Shown here piece after piece: positions 27,601 through 41,794 of a stretch of 64,000 bases of DNA. This DNA comes from Cystobasidium ongulense. Its lineage: Eukaryota > Basidiomycota > Cystobasidiomycetes > Cystobasidiales > Cystobasidiaceae. The stretch's first letter is position 1, and each line of letters starts with the position of its first letter. The DNA is taken from contig BQUP01000001.1 in the NCBI GenBank assembly GCA_022835595.1, positions 2,232,001-2,296,000 on the forward strand. Reading direction: 5' to 3'. The notes beneath the pieces are model-generated. The model did not search any database. It was given only the letters and a program-made list of their open reading frames with translations, and was not told the DNA's origin. Position numbers and translations under genes: made by a program.

Positions 27601-27701
27601 TTGAAGAGTAAGCCCATCTGCTGGAGCATTTCTCGTCGCCGATGTAATCTGACGAATTGCGAATTTTCTTCCATTCGTCTAGCAAATACAAACGGCGTTG
27701 A
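21639..27701 (+). CDS. ATG2: Autophagy-related lipid-transfer protein Atg2
   Basis: Eight exons (21639-21866, 21941-24131, 24184-24555, 24615-24724, 24780-25289, 25344-27416, 27471-27607, 27683-27701) give 1879 residues, within the fungal ATG2 range. The N-terminus (LLRYLIKRTLAGFL, then LGSGSVKLRDVELDQEAIN) is the chorein-type lipid-transfer start. Near residues 1570-1680 is the diagnostic C-terminal block with PNWAKVGDMLQEIW, ADFLAGINPVRSVVNVGHGV and DLVLLPIAQYKKDGR, and a later amphipathic region with LGARLATGTQVILEHAE. Atg2 bridges ER and phagophore with Atg9/Atg18 and moves phospholipid in bulk. Long Ser-rich loops (about residues 300-420) and the acidic stretch DDELDQDDEYESDSL are typical disordered inserts. 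The last exon codes only six residues, ending KYKRR. Confidence 0.95.
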
Positions 27702-27766
27702 AATACTGGCGAAGACGACTGTGTGCTATGCAATACAATTGGTGAATCATATTTATGAGACTTTTA

Positions 27767-27794
27767 AGTATGAAGTGCTATGTATGAAGTGCTA
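27767..27794. repeat. 14-bp perfect tandem duplication
   Basis: GTATGAAGTGCTAT occurs twice in direct succession, 66 bp past the ATG2 stop codon, probably in its 3' UTR. Looks like a recent replication-slippage duplication; no function is suggested. Confidence 0.85.
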
Positions 27795-28128
27795 TGGGAT
27801 ATTACTTCCCCTTGTATCACCTCACCGCACAGCCTGGAATTGGTAGTGAAAGCTAAAGTAGTATCCGTTGTTGTCTATACCAAAGCCATTACCCTCTCGC
27901 GCTAATGTAGCATTCTGGAACTTCTCTCGTGACGCAACTTTCGCTTCAAGGATAGACTACCTTGACCTTATCTAGGCGGCATGAACATTTGAAAGTGCGA
28001 TGCAGGAGCTGCCAATTGCAGTTGAGGTTGGATGTCACCTGCATGTAGCAAGCGCTAGGTCTGGTGCCACGCTTAGAACAGGACGCGAGGACGACACCAC
28101 TATCGTTGGTACCGCAACACCGAAGTGG

Positions 28129-29667
28129 TCACGGCGTACTGGCTTCTAAAGCCTCTTTCAAAGCCCACGGAGGCTGTCGGTTGTTTTCGTGGCCATACTC
28201 ATCTTCTTTATCGGCCTTGAGATCGCTGCCGTATACCGCTTCAAGTTCTGCTGTTGTTGGACGGTGACATAGGCAAGCCATACGCCAGCCTTGCGTTGTG
28301 CTTCTGAAGCTCTTAACGTTGGCGCTGACTGTCTCATAGTCAGGTAGCCTGCAAAAATGCGAAAATTCAGCCTTAGGTCCCAATTCCACAGGCGCCTTCA
28401 GAAAAGCCCGATAGACTTACTGCATATTCTCAACGGAAGATGCACACGATGAGAGTTTGGCTTCGAAAGGTATCTTCATTTCCTTCGTTTCGCCAGTTGG
28501 GTTATCCTCAAGCGGTGTGAACCTTATGACTATCATGATTTGGTGCGCAAGTCTGATACCCGTCTCAGACCAATCATTAGATGTAGGCCTAACCATTTCA
28601 TGCTGTCCCTCGGCCATGAGTCTGACCAATCTGACCAAAGATAAGTCTTCACCATCCTTCAATTTTAAAGGAGCTATTCCTTCCTTTTTCAAGGACCATA
28701 GGGGAATGTCAACGGAAACATGTTCAACTAGCTTAGGGTTTTTCATACTTTGTAAGTTAAAGTTTTGGACTAGAACTGTTTGAACATCTTCTATAACGAC
28801 TGGTTGTCCTATTGCTGGCATTTTTAATGCGAACCGAATGTATCCTCCTCGCAACAGGTATTTCGTGAAGAAACGACCGCGTAACGGACCGAGCACGGGA
28901 TGGAAGATTTCGCGACTGCGATCAAAACCTGGTGCTATGCCTGGGTCATTTGGATCTGCGGTCAGATCTACCTCGCTGTACACGACAAGATCTTTTCCGA
29001 ATCGTCCACAGCCGACTGCAGTAGCTTTGAGTGCATGTCCAGTCTTCCCAAACATGCATGCTTCATAGGGTCTGCAGAAGTGCAGAAGAATTTAACAGCG
29101 GAGCAAAGACAAGAACAGAGTAAGTGATATAGAAGCATAGAAATGGCTAAGTTTTCATGCGCTTACGCAGTATTAGCAGGGACAATGATAGACCAGCCGA
29201 ACCGATGTTCGCCCGCCTCCAAGTAACCTGGGGTCAGGGTGATCGAGCGTTTTAGAGTTTCATAAGCTTCGTGTCTGCCAGCTATCCACATAGTCTGCTT
29301 GCCAGTCTGCGACGTTTGCAATGAATAACGAGGATTCAAGTTTAGTTACTATTTTCGACGAGAAGTAAGCGGAGGGGGTTTTCCAAGTCGCCACCGCCGA
29401 GTCAGAGAGGAGAACTTACCAGTTCGACCGTAATTTCTTTGACATCTCTAGCTCGAGCGGTCTTGAAGACGAGAATACCATCGATGACTGAGTCCTACGT
29501 ATGATATCAGCTGTCAGTAATGATTTTTAACACTTCAAACATGCAAGAAAGATGCCACTGACTCGTGTCGGCCCATCGGCCGGATTGGATGGCTTCAGAA
29601 AGAACAGTGGTTGAATGCTTTCATCAAAGTAAAGACTTGTGTCATTGATATTGAGGAAGGACACCAT
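28129..29667 (-). CDS. Arrestin-domain (alpha-arrestin-like) protein
   Basis: Multi-exon gene reading from MVSFLNINDTSLYF at 29667 to a stop at 28129, with introns near 29560, 29420, 29170-29070 and 28420. The arrestin N-domain is visible as DGILVFKTARARDVKEITVE, then GWSIIVPAN; the central part has FGKDLVVYSEVDL and GRFFTKYLLRGGYIRFALKMP; the C-domain ends in CASSVENMQLPDYETVS. Alpha-arrestins link membrane cargo to Rsp5-type ubiquitin ligases through PY motifs; the LPDY here fits the relaxed LPxY form, but no PPxY is seen. It is convergent with ATG2 (428 bp apart). Cargo and partner are unknown. A generic arrestin-like protein not tied to ubiquitination remains possible. Confidence 0.75.
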
Positions 29668-30441
29668 TCTGGAAATATGAAAAGAGTGCAAGCTCTGTCT
29701 GCATCGTATGTGTTGTTTGTTTTAAGAAGAGTCAAGAAAGCTCTCATTGAATTCTCAGAGTCATGAATATTGTGAACGGTGAAATTACGGTACTGAATAG
29801 GCGCTGTTGTTCCGGAAATCCTTGGAAATTCCCACCTGTCTGGTCGGCAATCATAGGCGACGGACGACACGCCAGCGCAGTCAGTCAGCGATCAAGTATT
29901 TCCACATGTACCGCCGGCAGCCGAGATCTTTATGGGCTCAGTTACCATTTACGCGACGGCTAGAGAACATGCTGGATCTTTTCATGGATCATATAGACGT
30001 GTCATAGACCTGCTATGACTCGCGCAGCTGACTCGAAATGTCGTGGAAAGGTGCGAAAAGTGGTTATTCAGCAAAGCCGTCCAATCTGCAATCTTCGCCG
30101 ATGTTCTATCTGCGCGCTTTCTACCTTGCGGGACTCCTGCAACGTGGCGAGCTCACTACTCTATCATACGGTACTGTTACTCAATCATCATCAACACGCA
30201 CCCAGCACTTAATGGGCGACGCAGTCTTGCGGAAAGGTAGCATCGCGTTGCATCCATCTAGCACTGACTTGTCTAATTTACATGTACAGCAAGAGAGAAG
30301 AGTGCCAATCTCCCATCAGCATTACTATCCAGCCTTCGACAGCGACCGCGTTTACATCAGTTCTCCTGAAGGCCTCGCAACTCCCAAACGATACAAACTG
30401 TGATACGACTTAATGGAAAGAGTCCATTCGTGCGCAAAATC
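29668..30441. other. Arrestin-gene upstream region, nothing else recognised
   Basis: About 770 bp between the arrestin gene start (-) and the stop of the next minus-strand gene. Short plus-strand frames are present but overlap one another and carry no family signature. It should contain the arrestin promoter. Confidence 0.55.
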
Positions 30442-31169
30442 TCAAGCAAAGGAGAGCTTTCCCTCTCGGCCATCAACAAAGTAAACGTTGTTGCCGGATG
30501 TTTTGTGCTCGTTGGTAGTAGTAGAGGTAGTGGGTACGCTTGTGCTGTTGACGGATTCTTCAACGATCTCTTCCACAGGAGCATGAGTCACTGTTCTAGA
30601 AGTGAGGATGTGGGTGGATACGAGGGAGCCATCGTTCTCGTAGACCTGAAGAGAGTACAAGATCAGTGCGGCGGACGGATGCATGCGCCGGGTGTGTGTA
30701 TCGTGTCCGTTATTGATGTGTGAAGAAGTCAGATTATCGGCCGGATGAAGCGGCGGGTGGGTATTCAACGCGTCCGACAAGGTGGGTGAAGCGAAAGATG
30801 TAGAGTGTGGAGGCGGACGAGGAGTTGATGGTGGGAAGGAAGCAGCATGGTCAGGCAGGTCAGCTATGGATGCTCTGGTACAGCATCGCTCTTCGAGACC
30901 GCGTCTACGTACATCGAGGAATTTATTGTAGTGGTCTGCCAGTTCTTCGGATGTAGGCTTGTGAGCGACAGCAGAGGCGAAGGGAGTCGCAAGGCTGCGG
31001 GGACCAGTTAAAAGCATGGTCATCAGCAAGGGAAACAACTTCTGGACGAGTCTAGAAGTCGCTTGCACCCAACTCACCTTCTAGGACCCGCAACTCGAGC
31101 AGAGGTCGACAGTGACCGGGCGACCGACACGGCACGTGTTTGCTGAGCGATGAATCTTGCGAAGGTCAT
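30442..31169 (-). CDS. Small predicted mitochondrial protein, unknown function
   Basis: Two exons (31169-31078 and 30994-30442) join in frame to 214 residues. The N-terminus MTFARFIAQQTRAVSVARSL is rich in Arg, Ser and Ala and has no acidic residue, as in mitochondrial presequences. It is followed by ATPFASAVAHKPTSEELADHYNKF, a short helical region (HYNKFLDVRRRGLEERC), then a Pro/Ser/His-rich disordered part and a Val/Thr-rich C-terminus. I do not recognise a family. Basis for targeting is composition only. The gene sits head-to-tail behind MCM5 with a 650 bp gap. Confidence 0.55.
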
Positions 31170-31815
31170 GTTGGCGGTAGTGGTAGTGGAGGGCGGAGCA
31201 GTAGAATGAATCAGGTGGACTGGAGACAGACAATGCAACTGGATCTCCAGACAATGAGACGCTGCAATTATCGTGTAGTCCGTGGCCTCGTTCCATCTTG
31301 TGTTTCGTCTTCTCAATCTCAACGGCGTGCAAAATTCACGTGATCTGAATGCAAGCGACGAGCGAGCGAAGCTTTGACGCAAGAGCGTGTCGAACGTGGT
31401 TCAAGACTACCTCGAGGTTGCTCTCGGTTCTTTCGTCTTGACGACTTTTCAATCTTCCGTTCGTCCCTAGCCGGCTTTGGCTGTAGTCGTGGGAACCGGT
31501 CTTCGGCGGAGATCTGGAAGTGCGGCTATCTGCAGGTCTATGGGTCTGTATGAACCGGATTTCACAAGACTTGAATTTCACACTTGAATAGGTACAAAGA
31601 ATAAGGGAGAACCACGACAAGATATCAACTGATGTACTTCCCAAAGAAAAACACTATACATCAAAAGAGGTGCGGAAATCGACTGAATAATGCCGGTCCG
31701 AGTCAGAGACCTCCGAGCTCCCTGCTTATTCCGAAGAACAGAGTATGGAACTATACGAGGGCGACCGGAAAACTGAGAGGCTATGCCATCTAAATAGAGA
31801 AATCTATCGGAGCGC
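31170..31815. other. Intergenic region between MCM5 stop and next gene start
   Basis: About 650 bp holding the promoter of the small mitochondrial gene and the MCM5 3' end. No reading frame with supporting features was found. Confidence 0.55.
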
Positions 31816-34698
<2,883 letters not shown>

Positions 34699-35021
34699 GG
34701 CTGCTAGTATATCTTGCTGTAGTTCGTGTTGATGGGAGTAGTACCTCTACCACAAGACAACGAAGACGCGTCTCAAGGCTTTACGCGTAGTTCGATCACT
34801 AATGGGCAAAGCATTCGATTTCGAATGAGAAGTATGTTGCGGTCAAAAGTGATACAAATGCATTAAGAATACAGCGGTTGATGTGGACTTGAGTTGATTA
34901 TAGGACATGATTGTAGTGGAGATGACTAAAATGGAGATCCAAGATTTCGACAAACTGTAGATGGAAAGCTTGACATACTAGCACACTGGGGTAATAAACT
35001 GAGCTTTGGTATAGTGCAAGA

Positions 35022-37934
35022 CTAGTCCATGAGGTAGATAGCAAGCTAAATAGTGCATTTGTCAGCATTGGCGCCGTTCTATAGTATTCCGCACGATATT
35101 CAAGACTCACCTCGGACGCGATTGTTGTCATGTATTCGAGGTCAGAACGTTCACTGCACGAAAATCTTAGCCCACTCCTCTTATTTTCATGCATCCAATA
35201 GCCATGTAACTCACAAGACGCGTTCAGGATCATCGGTAAAGCCAGCCAATACATAACCCGAGGTTTCACTTTCGCAGACTGGTACAAGGAGGGCAGACTA
35301 GAATGAAGGTGTTGTCAGTAGACATCCAATGGAACTTATGATAGCAAAACAACTTACAGCATACTCGATTTCTTCACCTTGAGGCATCCTTTCTCCCGAT
35401 CTTAATTCGTCCGCTCTCGGGTTCTGATACAACAATCCACCCTCTTCACTTCTTAATGCTTTCATATGCAGCACAGCATCGAAAGCAGGTTCAGGTGATG
35501 GTAGACCAAAGCTCGAGACAAGCGTCAAGCTCCGAACAGAATCACTGCCATCATCTTGTTGACTCGTCCCGTTCTCGTTATTAGACTCTAGACTTGCGCG
35601 CTTGACTGGCGACAGATTCAATCGAAGTATATAGACGAGAGTAAGTTCCAGCGAATCTCCGACTAATCTAGTTGAGATGTCGTAAATCTTTTGTTTATTA
35701 GACATTGTCACTGGTGCGGTATGGTATGATTCCCCAGATTTGACGTCTGGCTTTTGGGTAGTGGTGCCGTTTGGAGGCGTGCTTGTAGTGCCATTATCAG
35801 CGATTTCTTTCGTCGGTTTCCCGTTCGGATCAGGAAGCTGTGAGATGTAGAGGTCTGGCTGGCCAGGATTTGCATTCCCATTTACTGGTGCAATATGATA
35901 TTGGGAACGATCGGGAACAGCGTATTGCTCCTGAGCAGGCCCATTATCTGAGCTAGGAAGAGCCTTCTGTTGCTGCTGCTTCTGAAGCATTAGATTGTCC
36001 CTCGCGTTCTGGTACATTCCTAGATTGGTACCAGGTCCATCTGCAAGTGAAGCAGCTTCGTTCTTCCACAGCTGAAAAGAGCGCTCCATTGCATCTAGAC
36101 GAGCTCTAAAACGGACTCTTGACCAATTCGCAATAGTCTTCTGAGCTAATAGAGCCAAATCATTCATCTTTTGCCTTTGCTCAAGCGTGAAAGTTTCTCT
36201 TGGCTTGTTATCGATGATGCATAGAGTTCCGATAGGAACTGGATCGTCGGAAGAGCCTGAGAAATCAGGCGCCAGAAGACTGTGGAGTAGTCTCTGTCAA
36301 CAAGGTCGTCAAAAACTTGAGAGTCAAGTGCGAAACTTACGGGACACCATAGTACGCACGGCAGCCATGCTGCGTCACCAGAGGAGAGTTTACGAATCTG
36401 AAATGTCCCAGCTGTAGTCAGCAAGAGGTACTGTGAAGGCCGACATACTGCATGTCATCTACGCACCGCCAATCCTTATGCGTGTCGTTGAGTATGAACG
36501 GCTCGGGTGGTTGTTGTAACACAGCATGAGAACAAAAAGAAACTTCTCTAGGAACTTCTTTCATTCCACCTAGCCCAGTCTCAGCTAAGAACAATTGACG
36601 ATTTTCATTGAAGACCGTCAAGATGGCTATTGAAGAACCAAAAGTTTCTCTTGCTCTGCTGACTATATCACGGAAGCTGTTTTTCCCCAAAATCAAATTC
36701 ACAAAGTCAGTAATGTTCGTCAGTAATGTTCGTACTTTAGTTCCGCTTATAGCTGATTATATCAAACTCACGCTGGATGACCTTCCAATGTGTCTGGAAG
36801 CTGTTCCTCCCCAGCTGGCATGACGATTTCACTAGGTTTAACTCCACCTCTTTTCCCTTCATAATCGAGCCTATTGAAAGCTAATTGTCGTCTTCTATGA
36901 TCTTCCGGCATAGGAGCAGACAAGTACTGCTGCTCATAAGGGTTTTCACTCTCATCTTGATTGCTACCATCGTCCCTAGTACGAGCTTGAGGAGGAGGAG
37001 GTAGATCATTAATGTCAATCTGGCCTCTAGCATATGCTTTCCTCCATTCTTCCCAAGTGGATGGTAATTCTTCTGGATTTGATTTACTGTTGAAACGCTT
37101 CCAAGTTTGTTTCATCTTTGTTGACATTTTACCACTTGCTAACCTCATTTTATCCGCAAATCCTGACGATCTTGTCTTTCTAGTACCACTGCCATTGGTC
37201 ACACTTGCATTACGGTTACGACCTGACTGATTATCATTTCCTGCTAGTCGTTGAGATGGTGATTTCTTGAGCTTGTTGGAGCCTCCAACAGCGCTACCAT
37301 TTCTAAAGGCAGCATGCGATGAGGACCTCGTCGGGGAAGTACGCTGGTCGTCATATTCAGGATGATTGTGAATCCCAAAGTGTTTCTTGAGGTACAAGAT
37401 AACGGAAGAATGGCGTTTCTTGGAAGAAGCTCTTGGTGACGTTCCTATTCCCCCACTGGCATCGTGGTGTACCTTGACTGTGCTCCCATTTCCGTTTAAA
37501 GCGGTCTGATATTGGCTTTGCCCGGTGTAGTTGTTGTTCGAATTTGAAGACACAGTTCTCGACCTGCCGTTACTTGCAATTCCATTTCCATTCACATTGC
37601 TGTTACTTCTGGACGAGGGCGACCGCAATGAGGAGAAGAAAGCGGAGCCGGTGCGGCGCAGGGAAGATTGCTTCGGGAGTGGCTCTTGCTGAGAGGGAGG
37701 AGGAACAGCAGGTTGGCTATGACTGACATGCTCTTCTGCTTGTCCATTGCGGCTGCTTTCGTCGCCGTTGACGTTCGCACTCGCCATTTCAAGTTCGAGC
37801 TTCTTCTGCTCCCATGACGGCAGCTGGCCAGCCGCAACTGGAACGTTTCCCAGCGGCACAGGCTGAGGGTACTCGTTGACATGCTTGGGGTATAGAATGA
37901 AGCCTTGAGACCTCTCCTGCACGTCCACTGCCAT
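35022..37934 (-). CDS. GAF-domain protein with long disordered N-terminus
   Basis: Starts MAVDVQERSQGFILYPKHVN at 37934 and ends ELAIYLMD at 35022 after five or six exons. Residues about 70-390 are Ser/Asn/Gly-rich and basic, with HSSVILYLKKHFGIHNHPEY and TWEEWRKAYARGQIDINDLP as the only ordered-looking patches. Then comes a GAF domain: FRDIVSRARETFGSSIAILT, NRQLFLAETGLGG, REVSFCSHAVLQQPPEPFIL and YYGVPLLAP with IGTLCIIDN. A C-terminal portion with IYDISTRLVGDSLELTLVYIL and ALLVPVCESETSGYVLAGF resembles a second GAF-like fold. GAF domains bind small ligands or chromophores; the FCSHAV stretch is common to stand-alone fungal GAF proteins, but no histidine kinase or phytochrome module is attached. 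Function is unknown; a sensing or scaffold role is inferred. Confidence 0.75.
36706..36731. repeat. 13-bp tandem duplication within an intron
   Basis: GTCAGTAATGTTC is present twice in direct succession inside the intron that separates the disordered N-terminus from the GAF domain. It repeats TGAC-like branch-site sequence on the coding strand, so either copy might serve as branch region. Confidence 0.8.
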
Positions 37935-38723
37935 TCTTGCGACTGCTGTGCTGTGCTTTGCAGATGAGGAAGTAAAGCTGCAGCAAAGTAAGGCGACTCA
38001 GTGACAGCGGTGAGCGAAAAGAAAGAACGAAAGGCTGGCTCTTTTTGGCGAAGGGAGAGGCTGTTCCAGATGGAGGAAGTGACGCATCACCCAAGCTACA
38101 GTGCTACTCTGACACACACACTCACACTCTATCACAGCTGCTCAGTCGACATTGACACGGAGCTTCTTCCTCGCGGCCCGTTAACTTACCTCGTCAGGCG
38201 AAATGCCGCCACACACTCAAAAACGTGACCCCCGAGCGGCAACTTGGAAAGAGCCACCCACCACAGCTAGACAGTGTTGGACACGCTGTTATCAAGACTA
38301 GCTCATCTCCACTCATCTTGGCCCTGTATGCGCCTGTTCGCGTGTCCCGGCCTGACCCGCCGAGAGCTCGAGTGCCTATGCAGTATCTGATCAAGATATA
38401 GATACCGTACCTACTGCTGCAAGTCCGACTCTAACCGAAAGCTGTCATGTGTTTTCATCTTCCACCAATTGACCGGGTCTATACCCGACTATCAGGCAGA
38501 GTGGGCAAGCAGCGAGCTTACGAAGACCTCAAGCATTCAAGTCGTAGCTCTGTCTTATTATCTCTAGCTTTTAGAGAGCAATTGCAGGATGGCTTGGATC
38601 AACGCCACTTGACACCCACACATACAATAATACAAGCAGTACACCTTCAAGAGCTGGCTAACCTACTAGGCCGCTAACAAATCATCTTCCACACTGCTTC
38701 AAGGTACGCCAGCCCTTCTCAGA
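37935..38723. other. Divergent promoter region of the GAF and RCH1-like genes
   Basis: About 790 bp between two divergent ATGs. It holds no credible reading frame. A pyrimidine/CA-rich patch near 38100-38140 (ACACACACTCACACTC) is the only visible feature. Confidence 0.5.
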
Positions 38724-40634
38724 ATGGACAATGAAAAAACAAGCGGCCGTGGAAAGCCGAAATGGCAATCGATATTGAAGCAAGTTCTGGCTTTCATATG
38801 GTTGCAATGGTGAGCCCCAGAACCTACCTCTTTGAAAGATCATATAAAGAGCACTGGCTGAGATGAGATATCGGTCTCTAGGTTTATAGTTGGCGTTGGC
38901 ATAGTGATGTGGGTGACTTTGTGCCGTTGAGATACGCGCAGCACTGAACGCAAATACACTATACAATCTGCTTGAAACCTGCATCTTCAGTCTCTTAGCA
39001 TACTTCTTCCCCAATGTTGGTCGAAGTGGTGGTATAATAAAAGCCGTAAGTAACACTTCTTTGTGTTATCACTTATGCGGGAAGTCCAGCAATTTCCAAA
39101 GGCTGAAGTGGGTTACCGAAATCAATTGGGACATTTTGCGATGCGCAAAACAGGAGTATACTGTCAAGTACCTAGTGGTAGCGATCATATTCTTCATCTC
39201 AGGTCTCACATTACCGCCTCAAAGTATGGGTAGACGGTTGTTGGATTGGAGATTGCATCTCCTTACTCAGGGTGGCAATTTCCTGTTATTTTCCGCTATT
39301 ACATTCGCTATTGTCAATATAGCGGTGAGTCCGCTAATTATCTGATGAAAGGAGGATGCGAAGACACGCTGATCTTGATATGTTCCCTCTCTAGAGGGCG
39401 GCAGATCCCAACTTTGAACATCTGAATCGCTGGGCTGTTTTGGGTATGCTCGTCACTGCGTGTCTCCCGACTACTGTAGCTAGGTAAGCTGTCACTTCGA
39501 ATTAACACCTTAAACACCTTCTGAGCATTTTTATATCATAGCAACGTTGTCATGACAGGCCAAGCGGGAGGCGATCAATCAGCTGCGACAATAGAAGTAA
39601 TGATAGGTAACTTAGCAGGTGCTTTTCTCACGCCTGCATTGATACAACTCTATACATCAAACTCGGCATGGTCTTTCGGAGCACTAAGACCAAAAGAAGG
39701 AAAATCAGTTTCGGAAATTTACCTTAGAGTTATCGAACAATTGGGTTTTAGTGTTTTCATTCCACTGTTCATTGGAGAAGTCGTTCAATGGTGCTTTCCA
39801 ATATGGATAGCAAAATGGAGAGTTAAACTTAGATTGAGTAAAGTTGGACAGGTTTGCTTGCTCATCATCATTTGGTGCGTCGTATAACATTCGCATTGAA
39901 TCTTTCCTCTTTTCATACAGCAAGAAGACTGACTTTTTTGCGCCATTGCAGGTCTACCTTCTGCAGTCCGTTCTACTCGAACTCGTTCGAAGCAATTGCG
40001 AACGGCACGGTAAGTCCTAGCGTAGACGGAGCAACAGTCCAACACGCGACTTATGCTATCTTATCATCACAGATTGTATTTGTCATTTTCGTCAACCTGT
40101 TCCTCTACCTTCTCATGGCTATCGTATTCTTCCTCCTCTCTCGCTGTGTCCCCTGCCCTGCCTGGCTAGCGAGCGGCGTAAGTCTCCAACGCCCAAAAGC
40201 GAGCGTCTTCGTAGACACCGAAACTGCTGTAGCTGTGCTCTTCTGTGGCCCTGCTAAAGGTCCGTACTCTTCTACATCACTTGCGGCAATGTGGCTTTTC
40301 AAGGCTAATGGCTCTTATTCACTTTTTACAACTGAAAGGTATCGTTCTTGGTACACCTCTCATTCAAATCTGCTACACTGGTCTATCATTACAAGAACAA
40401 GGCATAATACTAGTACCAGCAGTATTATATCAAGGCTTTCAAATTGTTTTCGGTCAGATAAGCGTAGCTATCATAAAGAAATGGCGATTACGTACATTGG
40501 CCGCTGCTGCTATAGCTGAAGGATCTTCAAATCGAGATGAAGAAAGCAGAGCTCAAGCAATAGCTTCGGATATTACTTTGAAGATACCTGCTACAGGCGG
40601 AAATAATATCGGCACCAAGGCATCAGAAGACTAG
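38724..40634 (+). CDS. SLC10A7/RCH1-like membrane transporter (bile-acid:Na+ symporter superfamily)
   Basis: Reads MDNEKTSGRGKPKWQSIL, then a first membrane span WLQWFIVGVGIVMWVTL, YFFPNVGRSGGIIKAEYTVKY, and many further spans (LVVAIIFFISGLTL, LLFSAITFAIVNIA, FSVFIPLFIGEVVQW, IVFVIFVNLFLYLLMAIVFF). TACLPTTVASNVVMTGQAGGD is the conserved crossover motif of SLC10A7 and the yeast RCH1 family, and GIVLGTPLIQICYTGLSLQE near the end also fits. RCH1 homologues sit in the plasma membrane and dampen calcium uptake. The exon after 38800 is my reconstruction: a GTTGAG donor gives the only in-frame join; the exon at 39151 must use the acceptor AAAACAG so that KA is followed by EYTVKY. The tail is a short cytosolic Ala/Ser-rich segment. 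Confidence 0.88.
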
Positions 40635-41794
40635 AGATCTGGACACATGACAGAGCCATCCAGTACTTCCTCTATCTCACTCTGGTCAAGAGAGGTACCT
40701 CGAATTATGTACGGGTATCCCTGCCAGTTATCTCCCTCGGCGCACACAGCCGGTCCAGGCAAGGCAAGATGTATCCCTCGCCCTTACAACCTGTCTTGAC
40801 CATGCCAAGATCAGACGCACTTCGTTCAGCTCGCCTAGTATCGCTTGTGCCTGCAGGAGCAAAGGGAAACCCGCGGATATCCCGCAAAACGGTGTTCAAC
40901 GCCACATTGAAGGCTTCTTCTCCAGACTACAAGGCGGTCCAAAAGCAGAACGCAAGACCCCATACTTGAGCCCCTTAAGCTCGATAACAGCTTCTGGCCG
41001 CTAGCTGGGAACGCCAAAACTTACATGCATGAAGGATCTTCTGCAAGCCGCCAAGAAGCTTCGAAAGGAATCGTGTATACAGAACTATCATAGTCCATAA
41101 CTCATTTGCAATGTAGAAACAGTGGTTAGACAAGCTCATATAATCAATACTCAAACTTCCTTTGCTGTCGATCCTCCGAAATGAGACTGTTACAACAAAC
41201 ACAGTAAACTAATTATTAGACATTGACCAATGGGGTGAAAAAGCGAAATCAGAAGGTACAGTAACTAGCGGCTTCAACATCAAGCCTTGTACGAAAATGA
41301 AAGATTGGGCGTCTCTGCGATGAATTCGGTAGGTTTGTAAGAAGGCAATAGGTAAAAGCTGGTTTCACTCAAGTTGAGCACAAACGAATGACTTGATGTT
41401 TGGAAAGTGAAGCCTGTTGAGCCAGGATGACGGACGAGGTAAACTATTACGGTATAGGGCGCGTGTGTGTTTTGCGAGAGGTACGGACTTCGCGCAGGTG
41501 TCTACTGATAGCCGTTTCTAGGTGATGTGGGGGCACATCGAGCGCCTCGTAGAGTGTTGTAGATGTAGAGGCAAAAAGATCGAGAAGTACGAATTAAAAA
41601 AGGTAATACAAGTAATGGGCTTGCTTGGTTTTGTTTTTGTATTTGATGTGATAGTCTTGGGCCGCCCCCAAGATCTGAATAAGATGTTTCCTTGTGAATG
41701 CATGCTAGTATCGTATGAGATGTAGCCAAGTGAACTGATTTCATTTTTGCGTTATTCGAACTCCATTGCAGAGCATTGTTGTATCCTTTTTTTT
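40635..41794. other. Convergent intergenic region, nothing recognised
   Basis: About 1.16 kb between the stops of the RCH1-like (+) and CHS7-like (-) genes. Only short overlapping frames are present. Long for two 3' UTRs in this genome; a non-coding transcript would be possible but nothing supports one. Confidence 0.5.

Noticed and set aside
39049-39150. Open frame at 39061-39150 as coding sequence of the RCH1-like gene
   Set aside because: The sequence NWDILRCAKQ has no counterpart in the family; splicing from GCC at 39048 to GAG at 39151 gives the expected KAEYTVKY join, so the stretch is intron.
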